This document shows, one piece after another, positions 1 through 7,019 of a stretch of 12,852 nucleotides of DNA. The position numbers and the translations under genes were made by a program. Every line of letters begins with the position of its first letter. The stretch's first letter is position 1. Source of the DNA: VGSZ01 sp044349155 (GTDB lineage Bacteria; Myxococcota; UBA727; VGSZ01); NCBI GenBank assembly GCA_044349155.1, contig JBIKRQ010000176.1:1-12852 (forward strand), given 5' to 3'. The notes below the pieces were generated by a model. That model searched no databases, was not told where the DNA came from, and saw nothing but the letters and a program-made list of their open reading frames with translations.

Positions 1-2
1 AC

Positions 3-662
3 GAACAGGCACCCAACAGCGCGGGCAACCGCATTCGTCAACACGCCGCCGCCGGCCTGCCACCAGGTGGCGTCGAAGGCCCGCGACGCGCCCTGCTCGA
101 AGCTGCGCTGTTGCTGTTTGCGCGTCGCGGCTTTCACGGCACCTCGGTCCGCGACCTCGCTGCTGCCCTCGAGCAGCAGCCCAGTTCGCTCTACAAGCAC
201 TTTCCGTCCAAAGAGCATGTGTTGGCGGCGTTGGTTCAGCTGGGCTTTGCCACGCACCACAGCGCGTTGCTCGAAGCCTTGTTGTCAGCAGGCAGCGATC
301 CTGTCGAACAGCTCGCGGCCCTCGTGCGCGAGAACGCTCGTTTGCACGCCCGTTGGCCACTGCTGGCCGTCGTCGTCAACGACGAGTTGCACGCGCTGCC
401 CGATGAACTGTTGCAGCCGGTGACAGCACTCCGCGATGCCTCCGTATCGCTGCTCAGCCGCGTGCTCGAACGCGGTCAGCTCGACGGCGTCTTCAACCTG
501 GTCGACCTGCCCACGACTGCCGCTGCCATCTCGGCCATGGGTGTTCGTATCCCCCTGTGGTTCACCCCATCACTCGATGCTGAGGTCGAGGAACTCGCGC
601 AACGACAGGCCGTCCTTGCCCTGCGGATGGTCGGCGCACGCAGCGAAAGCGCGTCGCGATGA
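3..662 (+). CDS. TetR/AcrR-family transcriptional regulator, 5' end outside window
   Basis: The frame is open from the left edge and has no ATG, GTG or TTG before position 111, so the true start lies upstream and the gene is partial here. The TetR N-terminal helix-turn-helix is clear: RRALLEAALLLFARRGFHG, then TSVRDLAAAL, then the recognition helix and the family hallmark SSLYKHFPSKEHVL. A TTG at 111 would cut into helix 1 and is rejected as start. The C-terminal part (about 130 residues) is the variable ligand-binding and dimerisation domain; I cannot predict its ligand. The stop overlaps the next start (ATGA at 659-662), so the regulator is probably translated together with the downstream esterase-like lipoprotein and may control its own operon. 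Family call is firm; target and ligand are unknown. Confidence 0.9.
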   Translation, partial: EQAPNSAGNRIRQHAAAGLPPGGVEGPRRALLEAALLLFARRGFHGTSVRDLAAALEQQPSSLYKHFPSKEHVLAALVQLGFATHHSALLEALLSAGSDPVEQLAALVRENARLHARWPLLAVVVNDELHALPDELLQPVTALRDASVSLLSRVLERGQLDGVFNLVDLPTTAAAISAMGVRIPLWFTPSLDAEVEELAQRQAVLALRMVGARSESASR

Positions 663-1537
663 AGTCGTCAGGTCTGCTTGCCGCTGTCTCCTTCGTGAGT
701 GCCTTGTGTGCGTGTGCGCCGCAACTCGGCGAACCAGACCCGCCCCCGACCGTCGAAGAGCGAGAACGATTGTTCTCGAGTGGCTGCTCGGTCACCGCCG
801 ACGTCGTCGACTGCCCGTACGCCACGATCGAACTCGAAGCTGGCCTGCTTGGCGAACGTCAAGTGCATTTCGCACTGCCGCAGGGCGAAGCACCCGCAAC
901 AGGCTGGCCAACGGCGGTGTTCTTTCAGGGCTCGCTGTTTTCGGCAGAGCTGTCGTTTCACGGCAAGCAGGGCGACGCCCTCGGGCAGTTCGAGCTCGCG
1001 AAAACCGTCGACGCGCTGCTGCAGGCGGGCATTGCGGTGATCGCCCCCGAGGTCATCGCGGGCGGCGCCACGTTTTGGCAAACGAACGTTCCACCGTCGT
1101 CGGTGGCCTGGGAGGGCAGCAGCGACGACAAGCTGATGCAGAGCTTGTTTGCCGCGATCGACGACGACAACGGCCCCTTTGGTCCCCTCGACAGCGAGCG
1201 CCTGTATGCCACGGGCATCAGCAGCGGCGGGTTCATGACGAGCCGGATGGCGGTGAGCTACCCCGGCCGCTTCAAGGCGCTTGCGGTGCACAGCGGTGGT
1301 TACGCGTGGTGCTCGGCGATCTGCGTGTTGCCGTCGTCGATGCCCGCGTCGCACCCGCCCACGCTGTTTGTGCACGGCCTCAACGACCTCGTTGTCACAT
1401 CCGGCATCATGACCATGTACCGCACGGCGTTGGAGGGCGATGGCGTCGACGTCGACGTTGTCATCGACAACAACGCTGCGCACGAATGGATCGGGCTCGC
1501 CGTCGACGCCATCCCCGCCTGGTTCGCCGCGCACTGA
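659..1537 (+). CDS. lipoprotein alpha/beta hydrolase, esterase / PHB-depolymerase-like
   Basis: 292 residues. The N-terminus is a lipoprotein signal: a hydrophobic stretch, then LCAC with Cys19 as the lipidated residue, so the mature enzyme is probably membrane-anchored outside the cytoplasm. The alpha/beta hydrolase nucleophile elbow is GISSG (186-190, Ser188), followed by the GGFMTSRMA helix. Asp243 in HGLNDLVV and His275 in AAHEW sit where the rest of the triad is expected. The layout resembles polyhydroxybutyrate depolymerase / feruloyl-esterase-like (LpqC-type) proteins, but substrate cannot be read from sequence. The ATG overlaps the TetR stop (ATGA) and lacks a good ribosome binding site, consistent with translational coupling. 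A cluster of cysteines (43, 52, 218, 222) could form disulfides, fitting an extracytoplasmic location. Fold confident, substrate unknown. Confidence 0.82.
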   Translation: MKSSGLLAAVSFVSALCACAPQLGEPDPPPTVEERERLFSSGCSVTADVVDCPYATIELEAGLLGERQVHFALPQGEAPATGWPTAVFFQGSLFSAELSFHGKQGDALGQFELAKTVDALLQAGIAVIAPEVIAGGATFWQTNVPPSSVAWEGSSDDKLMQSLFAAIDDDNGPFGPLDSERLYATGISSGGFMTSRMAVSYPGRFKALAVHSGGYAWCSAICVLPSSMPASHPPTLFVHGLNDLVVTSGIMTMYRTALEGDGVDVDVVIDNNAAHEWIGLAVDAIPAWFAAH

Positions 1538-1548
1538 CCGTCACCCGC

Positions 1549-1571
1549 ACGGAGCAACCGGGTTGCACCGT
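1549..1571. promoter_or_regulatory. 23-bp interrupted dyad between hydrolase and peptidase genes
   Basis: Eleven-base arms ACGGAGCAACC and GGTTGCACCGT match at 10 of 11 positions around a single central G. It begins 11 bases after the hydrolase stop and ends 26 bases before the peptidase ATG. No T-run follows, so it is not an ordinary intrinsic terminator. It could be an operator for the upstream TetR regulator or an mRNA hairpin separating the two genes. Function is inferred from position only. Confidence 0.4.
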
Positions 1572-1597
1572 CGTCGAGTTCGGCACATGCCGCGCAC

Positions 1598-3688
1598 ATG
1601 AAGTCGCTGCGCATCCCCTCGTTGTTGTTGGCCCTCGCGGCCGCGTCTGTGGTGGCGTGTTCCCAGGCGAAGCCTGTTGAGCCGCCGCCCGCCGCCGTCG
1701 TCGTCGACACACCACCCGCTGGCCCCACCATCTCGACCGCACCGCTGCCCGCCGGGCTCGACGATGCGGCCCTCGATCGCAGCATCAACCCCTGCGACGA
1801 CTTCTACGCCTTCGCCTGCGGTGGCTGGATGAAGGCCACCGAGATCCCCGCCGATCGGTCGAGCACGTCGCGCGGTTTCGTCGCGATTCTTGAGCGCAAC
1901 GAACTGCTCATGAAGGACCTGCTCGAGCGCGCCGCCGCGGGCAAGATCCCCGGCGACGACGGCAAGAAGCTCGGCGACCACTGGTCGACGTGCATGGACG
2001 AGCCGAAGCTCGAAGGCTCGCTCAGAATTCTGCAGGGCGAACAGAAGGCGTACGCCGGCATCGCCAATGGCAAGCAGCTGGCCGCGGCCCTCGCGAAGTT
2101 GCACCTCGAAGGCAAAAACGCCGTGTTCAACATGGGCGCGATGCAGGACCTGAAAGACAGCCAGCTGCTCGTGATGGGCATCTTTGAAGGCGGCCTTGGT
2201 CTGCCCGATCGCGACTACTACCTCGTCGACGACGAGAAGACCGCGAAGGTCAAAAGCGCCTACAGCGCCCACGTCGAAAAGATGCTCGTGCTCGCGGGCG
2301 ACACGGCGGCCGCCGCGGCCACCAAGCGTGATGCGATCATGGCCCTCGAGACGCGTCTGGCGCAGGCCACGCGCACCAAGGTCGAGAAGCGCGACGTCGA
2401 GAAGATGTTTCACCGCCTCGAGCGCGACGGCACGAAGAAGCTCGCGCCCTCGTTCGACTGGGACGGCTACTTCAAGGCCATCGGCCAGCCCAAGCTCACG
2501 CAAATCAACGTGGCGCATCCGCCGTTCGTCGAGGCCCTCGAGGGCGTTGTGAAAGACACGCCAGCGTCGACGTGGGCGGCCTACCTGCAGTGGGTGTCGT
2601 TGCGCAGCAGCGTGCCGGCGTTGCCAAAGGCGATGCAGGACGAGCGCTTCCGCTACGAGAGCGAGGCCCTCACGGGTGCCACCGCCGATCGTCCGCGCTG
2701 GAAGAAGTGCGTCGACCTCGCCGACAACCAGCTCGGTGAAGTGCTCGGCAAGCTGTTTGTCGCTGAGCACTTTGGTGCTGACGGCAAGGCCCGCACGCAG
2801 GCGATGGTCGATGCCGTGCGCGTGGCGTTCACGAAGAACATCGACAGCCTCGCCTGGATGGACGAGCCCACGAAGGCCGCCGCGCGCGCGAAGGCCGAAA
2901 AGATGGCGACGAAGATCGGCTACCCCGACAGCTGGCGCGACTACAGCAGCTACACAACGACGCGCGACTCGTTCTTGAAGAACTACAACGCGGGCATCGC
3001 CTTTGAAGTGCGCCGCGACCTCAACAAGATCGGCAAGCCCCTCGACAAGGGCGAGTGGCAGATGTCGCCGCCGACGGTGAACGCCTACAACGACGGCCAG
3101 CGCAACGAGATCGTGTTTCCTGCTGGCATCTTGCAGCCCCCGTTCTTCAACAAGGCTGCCCCTGACGCCGTGAACTTCGGCGCGATGGGCATGGTGGTGG
3201 GCCACGAAATCACCCACGGCTTCGACGACGAGGGCAAAAGCCTCGACGAAAACGGCAACCTCCGCGACTGGTGGAGTGCCGACAGCGCCAAGCGCTTCGC
3301 CGAAAAGACCGGCTGCGTGAAAAACCAGTTCGATGCCTCGATCGCCATCGAAGACATCCACGTCAACGGTGCCCTCACCCTCGGCGAAAACACCGCCGAC
3401 CTTGGTGGCCTGAAGATTTCGCTCGCCGCACTCGAGGCGTCGTTGGCGTCGTCGCCAGCGGCGGTGTCGCCGTACTCGCCGCAGCAGCTGTTCTTCCTCG
3501 GCTACGCGCAGTCGTGGTGCAGCAAGTACCGCCCCGAGCTCGCGCGTCTGCGTGCCACCACCGATCCGCACTCGCCGCCGTTTCTCCGCGTGAACAATCC
3601 GCTGGCGAACATGCCTGCGTTCGCGAAGGCTTTCGGCTGCAGTGAGCAGAACAAGATGGTGCGCAAGAGCGGTTGCGAAGTCTGGTGA
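1598..3688 (+). CDS. M13-family zinc metallopeptidase (neprilysin/PepO-like) lipoprotein
   Basis: 696 residues, normal for bacterial M13 endopeptidases. The N-terminus is a lipoprotein signal ending VVAC (Cys21), followed by a Pro/Val-rich linker, so the enzyme is anchored outside the cytoplasm. The N-terminal M13 domain opens with DDFYAFACGGWMKATEIP (from Asp67). The catalytic domain has the substrate-binding NAY (495-497) before the stretch NEIVFPAGILQPPFF. The zinc site is HEITH (536-540), with third ligand Glu597 in ENTADLGG, the ExxxD motif. His658 in TDPHSPP and the nearby RVN match the substrate-stabilising region, and the protein ends in the family CxVW motif (693-696). All catalytic residues are present, so it should be active on short peptides; physiological substrate unknown. 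No clear ribosome binding site precedes the ATG. It lies 60 bases after the hydrolase and probably shares its transcript. Confidence 0.95.
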   Translation: MKSLRIPSLLLALAAASVVACSQAKPVEPPPAAVVVDTPPAGPTISTAPLPAGLDDAALDRSINPCDDFYAFACGGWMKATEIPADRSSTSRGFVAILERNELLMKDLLERAAAGKIPGDDGKKLGDHWSTCMDEPKLEGSLRILQGEQKAYAGIANGKQLAAALAKLHLEGKNAVFNMGAMQDLKDSQLLVMGIFEGGLGLPDRDYYLVDDEKTAKVKSAYSAHVEKMLVLAGDTAAAAATKRDAIMALETRLAQATRTKVEKRDVEKMFHRLERDGTKKLAPSFDWDGYFKAIGQPKLTQINVAHPPFVEALEGVVKDTPASTWAAYLQWVSLRSSVPALPKAMQDERFRYESEALTGATADRPRWKKCVDLADNQLGEVLGKLFVAEHFGADGKARTQAMVDAVRVAFTKNIDSLAWMDEPTKAAARAKAEKMATKIGYPDSWRDYSSYTTTRDSFLKNYNAGIAFEVRRDLNKIGKPLDKGEWQMSPPTVNAYNDGQRNEIVFPAGILQPPFFNKAAPDAVNFGAMGMVVGHEITHGFDDEGKSLDENGNLRDWWSADSAKRFAEKTGCVKNQFDASIAIEDIHVNGALTLGENTADLGGLKISLAALEASLASSPAAVSPYSPQQLFFLGYAQSWCSKYRPELARLRATTDPHSPPFLRVNNPLANMPAFAKAFGCSEQNKMVRKSGCEVW

Positions 3689-3723
3689 ACGATCGTTCCT
3701 CGTCGGACCCGAGCCTCGAAGAG

Positions 3724-3743
3724 AAAACCGGCTTTGCGGTTTT
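3724..3743 (+). terminator. hairpin with A-rich and U-rich arms, likely terminator after the M13 gene
   Basis: AAAACCG and CGGTTTT form a perfect 7-bp stem around a GCTTTG loop, 35 bases after the peptidase stop. The 3' arm supplies a run of four T. It is short and the run is brief, so termination may be partial. An outer imperfect pairing, CCTCGAAGAG before and CTCTTGAGG after, could lengthen the structure. Confidence 0.5.
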
Positions 3744-3771
3744 GTCGCCGAGGTGAGTCTCTTGAGGGGCG

Positions 3772-3791
3772 GGCGGGGAACCTTCCCCGCC
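3772..3791. other. second hairpin in the M13-exonuclease convergent gap
   Basis: GGCGGGGAA and TTCCCCGCC are a perfect 9-bp inverted repeat separated by CC. There is no T-run after it. It lies between the other two hairpins of this gap and may help block read-through between convergent genes. Confidence 0.4.
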
Positions 3792-3812
3792 GATGAACAC
3801 GCCCAAACATGA

Positions 3813-3848
3813 AACGCGCCGACCTCAGCTGGTCGGCGCGTTCTTTTT
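3813..3848 (+). terminator. strong intrinsic terminator overlapping the 3' end of the convergent exonuclease gene
   Basis: AACGCGCCGACC and GGTCGGCGCGTT form a perfect 12-bp stem with a TCAGCT loop, followed by CTTTTT (3843-3848) reading rightward. This is a textbook terminator for + strand transcripts leaving the M13 gene. The exonuclease stop codon (complement of 3825-3827) lies in the loop and its last codons are the 3' arm and T-run. Reading leftward, the hairpin is followed only by TTTC, so termination of the exonuclease transcript here would be weaker. Confidence 0.85.
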
Positions 3849-4400
3849 CGCGCGCACTTCACGCAGCATCGACGCAAACAGCAGGCCTTGCTCGCGTGCA
3901 TCGTCGAGAGCGACGTGGCTGTGACCGGCCTTTGGTGCAAACCACTCCCGCGGCATGTGGCGCTTGGTGGCATCGCGAAAGTGGCCGCCAAGCAAGCTCA
4001 TCGCGAGGGTTTTCATGTCGAGGGCCGAGTGCGAAAACGGACTGCGCCCGACGAAGCGGTGCAGGTACCAGTGCACAAACATGAAATCGAACACGACGGG
4101 GTAGCCCACAAACACGGGCTTGCCGGGCAGTGCGTCAGCCCACGCCGCGAAGGCACGCATGGCGACGTCGGGGGCTTGCAGATCGACGCGACACGCGGCC
4201 CACGCCGTCGGCTGCGACGCCCACCATTTCATCGTTTCAGGGTGGCCAGCAGCGTCGGGCAACGCGTGCAGATTGGCGGACCACATCGACACCTCGGTGC
4301 CGTTGTCGTCGAACGCCACCGCGCCGAGCGACAGCATGGAGTGAGGACCAGGGATGGGGCCGTCGGCTTCGATGTCGACGGAGACGTACACTTCTTTCAC
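3825..4400 (-). CDS. DEDDh-superfamily 3'-5' exonuclease
   Basis: 191 residues from the GTG at 4400. The DnaQ-like motifs are complete: ExoI Asp9/Glu11 in SVDIEADG, ExoII Asp105 in VFDFMF, and ExoIII HVALDDA with His162, Ala164 and Asp167, the HxAxxD form that defines DEDDh enzymes. No polymerase, helicase or other domain is fused, so it is a stand-alone exonuclease; whether it degrades RNA, DNA or oligonucleotides cannot be read from sequence. The start is set by AGGAG (4409-4413) 8 bases upstream of GTG 4400. An in-frame GTG at 4424 would add eight residues but has no ribosome binding site and leaves only 8 bases to the divergent start. The extreme C-terminus (KKNAPTS) is encoded by the terminator of the convergent peptidase gene. 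Confidence 0.9.
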   Translation of the reverse strand: MKEVYVSVDIEADGPIPGPHSMLSLGAVAFDDNGTEVSMWSANLHALPDAAGHPETMKWWASQPTAWAACRVDLQAPDVAMRAFAAWADALPGKPVFVGYPVVFDFMFVHWYLHRFVGRSPFSHSALDMKTLAMSLLGGHFRDATKRHMPREWFAPKAGHSHVALDDAREQGLLFASMLREVRAKKNAPTS

Positions 4401-4408
4401 TGTGGCGA

Positions 4409-4413
4409 CTCCT
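4409..4413 (-). promoter_or_regulatory. ribosome binding site deciding the exonuclease start
   Basis: The minus strand reads AGGAG, eight bases, then GTG at 4400. This spacing is near ideal and selects GTG 4400 over the in-frame GTG at 4424. Confidence 0.75.
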
Positions 4414-4432
4414 GCAGTACGCACGCTGCACT

Positions 4433-4975
4433 ATGGATCTTCTGCTGCGTTGTCGGTGTGGGGCATTTCAAGCAACGGTGCATGACGTCGACACGCGGCC
4501 TGCGCTTCACGCAGTCTGCTACTGCGACGACTGCCAGGCCTTCGCGCGCGCGCTGCAGCGTCCCGATGTGTTGGTGCCCGGGGGCGGCACCGACATCCTG
4601 CAGATCCGCCCCAACGCCCTCACCATCGACGTCGGCCACGAGCACCTTCGGTGCTTGCGGCTGACCGACAAGGGCCTGCTGCGCTGGCACATGGGCTGTT
4701 GCGCAACACCGATGTTCAACTCGCTCGCGGCGCCGAACGTGCCATTCATTGGCGTGCTGCTGGCGAACGCTGTCGACGTCGAGCCGCTGCCGCCACCGGT
4801 GCGCATCATGGGGCGCTTCGCTCGCGGCGAGCCCACAGCGCCAGTGCACCCAAAGCTGCCGCCGTCGCTCATGCTGCAAACGGTGCGGTTTCTCGCCGGT
4901 GGGGCTCTCAAGCGCGCCAGTCGGCGCCGTTGTTTACGGCCGCAGGCGAGCCCGTCGTCCCCCCGCGCGTGTTGA
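4433..4975 (+). CDS. DUF6151-type cysteine-rich (GFA-like, probably zinc-binding) protein
   Basis: 180 residues from ATG 4433 (MDLLLRCRCGAFQA). Paired cysteines Cys7/Cys9 (CRC), Cys29/Cys31/Cys34 (CYCDDC) and Cys89/Cys90 (GCC) occur in the order and spacing I recall for DUF6151, which resembles the glutathione-dependent formaldehyde-activating (GFA) zinc fold. The core GGTDILQIRP, LTDKGLLRWHMGCCATPMFN and VPFIGVL also fits that family. No activity is established for DUF6151; zinc binding is inferred from the cysteines. The last 25 residues are Arg/Ser/Pro-rich and look unstructured. There is no obvious ribosome binding site. The start is 32 bases from the divergent exonuclease start, so promoters must lie in this short gap or inside the neighbouring gene. 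Confidence 0.8.
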   Translation: MDLLLRCRCGAFQATVHDVDTRPALHAVCYCDDCQAFARALQRPDVLVPGGGTDILQIRPNALTIDVGHEHLRCLRLTDKGLLRWHMGCCATPMFNSLAAPNVPFIGVLLANAVDVEPLPPPVRIMGRFARGEPTAPVHPKLPPSLMLQTVRFLAGGALKRASRRRCLRPQASPSSPRAC

Positions 4976-5204
4976 GCGCCGCAGAGGCCGTTGCAGCGCG
5001 CGCCTGACCCGTTCGCCGCACCCGTTCTTCAGCGGCGGCCGAAGAACTGCGCCGGCTGCGCTTGCGACGCGGTGCCCAAGCCGCTAACCCGCCCACAGAC
5101 CTGCAGATTGACATTTTTGTCAACGCGTCGGTCGCCGTCGCCGAGGCCTCGAGCCATCACAAGCCGTTGGTCAAAAAGTGGCCAACTTTCCAAGGAGTAC
5201 GTCG
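4976..5204. other. intergenic region and leader upstream of etfBA
   Basis: No credible gene is seen in these 229 bases. The part from 5101 on is visibly more AT-rich than its surroundings. It holds the palindrome at 5108-5123, an imperfect repeat TTGGTC (5167-5172) / GGCCAA (5180-5185), and the etfB ribosome binding site AGGAG (5193-5197). The etfBA promoter is expected here, but I cannot place a convincing -10 box. Confidence 0.5.
5108..5123. promoter_or_regulatory. perfect 16-bp palindromic operator candidate upstream of etfB
   Basis: TTGACA, TTTT, TGTCAA: perfect 6-bp arms with a 4-base spacer, 81 bases before the etfB ATG. TTGACA could also be a -35 box, which would put a bound repressor on the promoter. 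It matches the minus-strand sequence at 8308-8293 in the tetR divergon at 13 of 16 positions (TTGACA, variable base, TTTTGTC). The spacing is not that of an FNR box. Regulator identity is inferred. Confidence 0.6.
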
Positions 5205-5951
5205 ATGAAGTTCCTGGTGACCGTCAAGCGCGTGACGGACTACGAGGCCAAGATCAAGCTCAAGGCCGACAAGAGCGGGATCGTGACCGACGGCGTCAAC
5301 ATGATCATGAACCCCTTCGACGAGATCGCCGTCGAAGAAGCCCTGCGCCTCAAAGAGAAGCACGGCGGCGACGTGGTGGTGGTCTCGATCGGCAACACCG
5401 ATTCGGTCGCCCAGATCCGCTCGGCCCTCGCCATGGGTGCTGACCGCGGCATCCTCGTCAAGCACGACGGCGAACTCGACTCCTTCGGCGTCGCCAAGAT
5501 CCTGCAGAAGCTCGTCGAGAAGGAAGCGCCCGACCTCGTCATCATGGGCAAGCAGGCCATCGACGACGACAGCAGCCAGGCCGCTCAGATCCTCGCCGAG
5601 CTCCTTGGCTGGGGCCAGGGCACGTTTGCCAACAGCGTCGTCGTCGACGGCGGCAAAGCCAAGGTCGTGCGCGAAGCAGACGGCGGCCTCGAGACCGTCA
5701 GCGTCGACCTCCCGGGCATTGTCACCACCGACCTGCGCTTGAACGAGCCCCGTTACGCGTCGCTGCCGGGCATCATGAAGGCGAAGAAGAAGCCCCTCGA
5801 CGAGGTGGATGCATCGTCCCTCGGCGTCGACCTCGGCGTGAAGGTCAAGGTCATCGGCTTCGAAGAACCCGCCGCGAAGAAGGCCGGCCAGAAGGTCGCC
5901 GACGTCGCCACCCTCGTCACCAAACTCAAGACCGAAGCCAAGGCCATCTGA
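5205..5951 (+). CDS. etfB: electron transfer flavoprotein subunit beta
   Basis: 248 residues. EtfB binds AMP and pairs with EtfA, which holds FAD, to carry electrons from acyl-CoA and related dehydrogenases to ETF:quinone oxidoreductase. Start is ATG 5205, with AGGAG seven bases upstream; an upstream in-frame GTG at 5178 lacks support. Visible features: MKFLVTVKRV N-terminus, NPFDEIAVEEALRLKE (36-51), MGADRGILV, the nucleotide-binding GKQAIDDDSSQ (115-125), and the full EtfB signature from Val154 to Thr174 (VVREADGGLETVSVDLPGIV then T). The recognition loop NEPRYASLPGIMKAKKK (180-196), with the anchoring Leu187, is nearly the human sequence. This places it with canonical electron-carrier ETFs rather than FixA-type bifurcating ones. 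It is followed 59 bases later by etfA. Confidence 0.97.
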   Translation: MKFLVTVKRVTDYEAKIKLKADKSGIVTDGVNMIMNPFDEIAVEEALRLKEKHGGDVVVVSIGNTDSVAQIRSALAMGADRGILVKHDGELDSFGVAKILQKLVEKEAPDLVIMGKQAIDDDSSQAAQILAELLGWGQGTFANSVVVDGGKAKVVREADGGLETVSVDLPGIVTTDLRLNEPRYASLPGIMKAKKKPLDEVDASSLGVDLGVKVKVIGFEEPAAKKAGQKVADVATLVTKLKTEAKAI

Positions 5952-6010
5952 GCACGCTGCACGCGTGACTCGTTCGCTTTCCTTTGTCTGATTCTTCTCT
6001 GGAGCATTCC

Positions 6011-6958
6011 ATGGCCAGCCATCTCATCGTCGTCGAGCACACGGGCGGCAAGCTCGTGAAGGCCACCCTCGCCGCTGTCACCGCCGCCAAGCAGGTCGGT
6101 GGCGACGTCCACGCGCTCGTTCTCGGCCAAGGCGTTGCCGGCATCGCTGCCGAAGTCGCGCCGTTTGTCACGAAGGTCCACGTTGGCGAGCACGCCGGCG
6201 TCAAAGACCGCGCCGCACAGCCCTACGCCAAGGTCATCGCCGACGTCGCCAAGGCCGCAGGCGTTTCGCACGTCTGGGCCGCCGCCACCGGTGCCGGCAA
6301 AGACATCCTGCCGCGCGTCGCTGCTCGCCTCGACGCGGGCATGGCGTCAGACATCAGCGCGGTCATCAACGAGAAAACGTTCAAACGCCCGATGTGGGCC
6401 GGCAACGTCATCGGTCACGTCGAGCTCACCACGGCCCTCAAGGTCGTCACGGTTCGTCCCACCGAGTTCGCGCCGCCCGTCGCTGGTGCTGCCGCACCGA
6501 TCGAAAACGTCGCCGTCGATCCCGGCACGAGCAAGATGAGCTTCGTCTCGTTCGACGCCGTCGTCAGCGACCGCCCGGCCCTGGCCGATGCGCGCGTGAT
6601 CGTCTCGGGTGGTCGTGGTCTCAAGGGGCCCGAGGGCTTCAAGACGGTCATCGAGCCCCTCGCCGACGTCCTCGGTGCGGCGATCGGTGCCTCGCGCGCC
6701 GTCGTCGACGCCGGCTGGGTGCCGAACGACTGGCAGGTGGGTCAGACCGGCAAGGTCGTCGCCCCCGAGCTCTACGTCGCCGTGGGCATCAGCGGCGCCA
6801 TTCAGCACGTCGCGGGCATGAAGGGCAGCAAGTGCATCGTGGCCATCAACAAAGAGCCCGAAGCGCCGATCTTCCAGGTCGCCGACTACGGCCTCGTCGC
6901 CGACTTGTTCAAAGCGGTGCCCGAGCTGGTTGACGCGCTCAAAGCCGCCAAGGGCTGA
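6011..6958 (+). CDS. etfA: electron transfer flavoprotein subunit alpha (FAD-binding)
   Basis: 315 residues from ATG 6011, with GGAG (6001-6004) six bases upstream. The N-terminal half is the alpha/beta domain that packs on EtfB. The C-terminal FAD domain is complete: RVIVSGGRGLKGPEGF (195-210), SRAVVDAGWVPND (228-240), QVGQTGKVVAPELY (242-255), GISGAIQH (259-266) and NKEPEAPIFQVADYGLV (280-296). The stretch from LYVAVGISG to IVAIN fits the ETF alpha signature. With EtfB it forms the soluble heterodimer that collects electrons from fatty-acid and amino-acid oxidation. No acyl-CoA dehydrogenase or ETF:quinone oxidoreductase gene is in the window, so partners are encoded elsewhere. A strong terminator follows 25 bases after the stop. 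Confidence 0.97.
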   Translation: MASHLIVVEHTGGKLVKATLAAVTAAKQVGGDVHALVLGQGVAGIAAEVAPFVTKVHVGEHAGVKDRAAQPYAKVIADVAKAAGVSHVWAAATGAGKDILPRVAARLDAGMASDISAVINEKTFKRPMWAGNVIGHVELTTALKVVTVRPTEFAPPVAGAAAPIENVAVDPGTSKMSFVSFDAVVSDRPALADARVIVSGGRGLKGPEGFKTVIEPLADVLGAAIGASRAVVDAGWVPNDWQVGQTGKVVAPELYVAVGISGAIQHVAGMKGSKCIVAINKEPEAPIFQVADYGLVADLFKAVPELVDALKAAKG

Positions 6959-6983
6959 GCGACCACACACAACAGCGTCCGTT

Positions 6984-7019
6984 AACGACGTCGCCACACC
7001 CGTGGCGACGTCGTTTTTT
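6984..7019 (+). terminator. intrinsic terminator of the etfBA operon
   Basis: AACGACGTCGCCAC and GTGGCGACGTCGTT form a perfect 14-bp stem with an ACCC loop, followed by TTTTTT (7014-7019). The last T is also the final base of the convergent gene's stop codon (7019-7021). Leftward transcripts would meet the hairpin with no T-run after it. Confidence 0.92.

Noticed and set aside
668..1534. 288-codon open frame on the minus strand opposite the alpha/beta hydrolase
   Set aside because: It is a mirror of the sense coding bias, with no recognisable motif, no ribosome binding site and a repetitive Arg/Val/Asp composition.
1541..3991. Long (816-codon) open frame on the minus strand opposite the M13 peptidase gene
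   Set aside because: It is antisense to a gene with every M13 catalytic motif. Its translation is low-complexity (Arg, Val, Ala, His runs) and matches no family; long antisense frames are expected from third-position G/C bias.
5108..5123. FNR/CRP-type binding site
   Set aside because: FNR needs TTGAT-N4-ATCAA; here the TTGAC/GTCAA arms are six bases apart and the inner bases also pair. The near-identical copy at the tetR gene favours a TetR-type operator.
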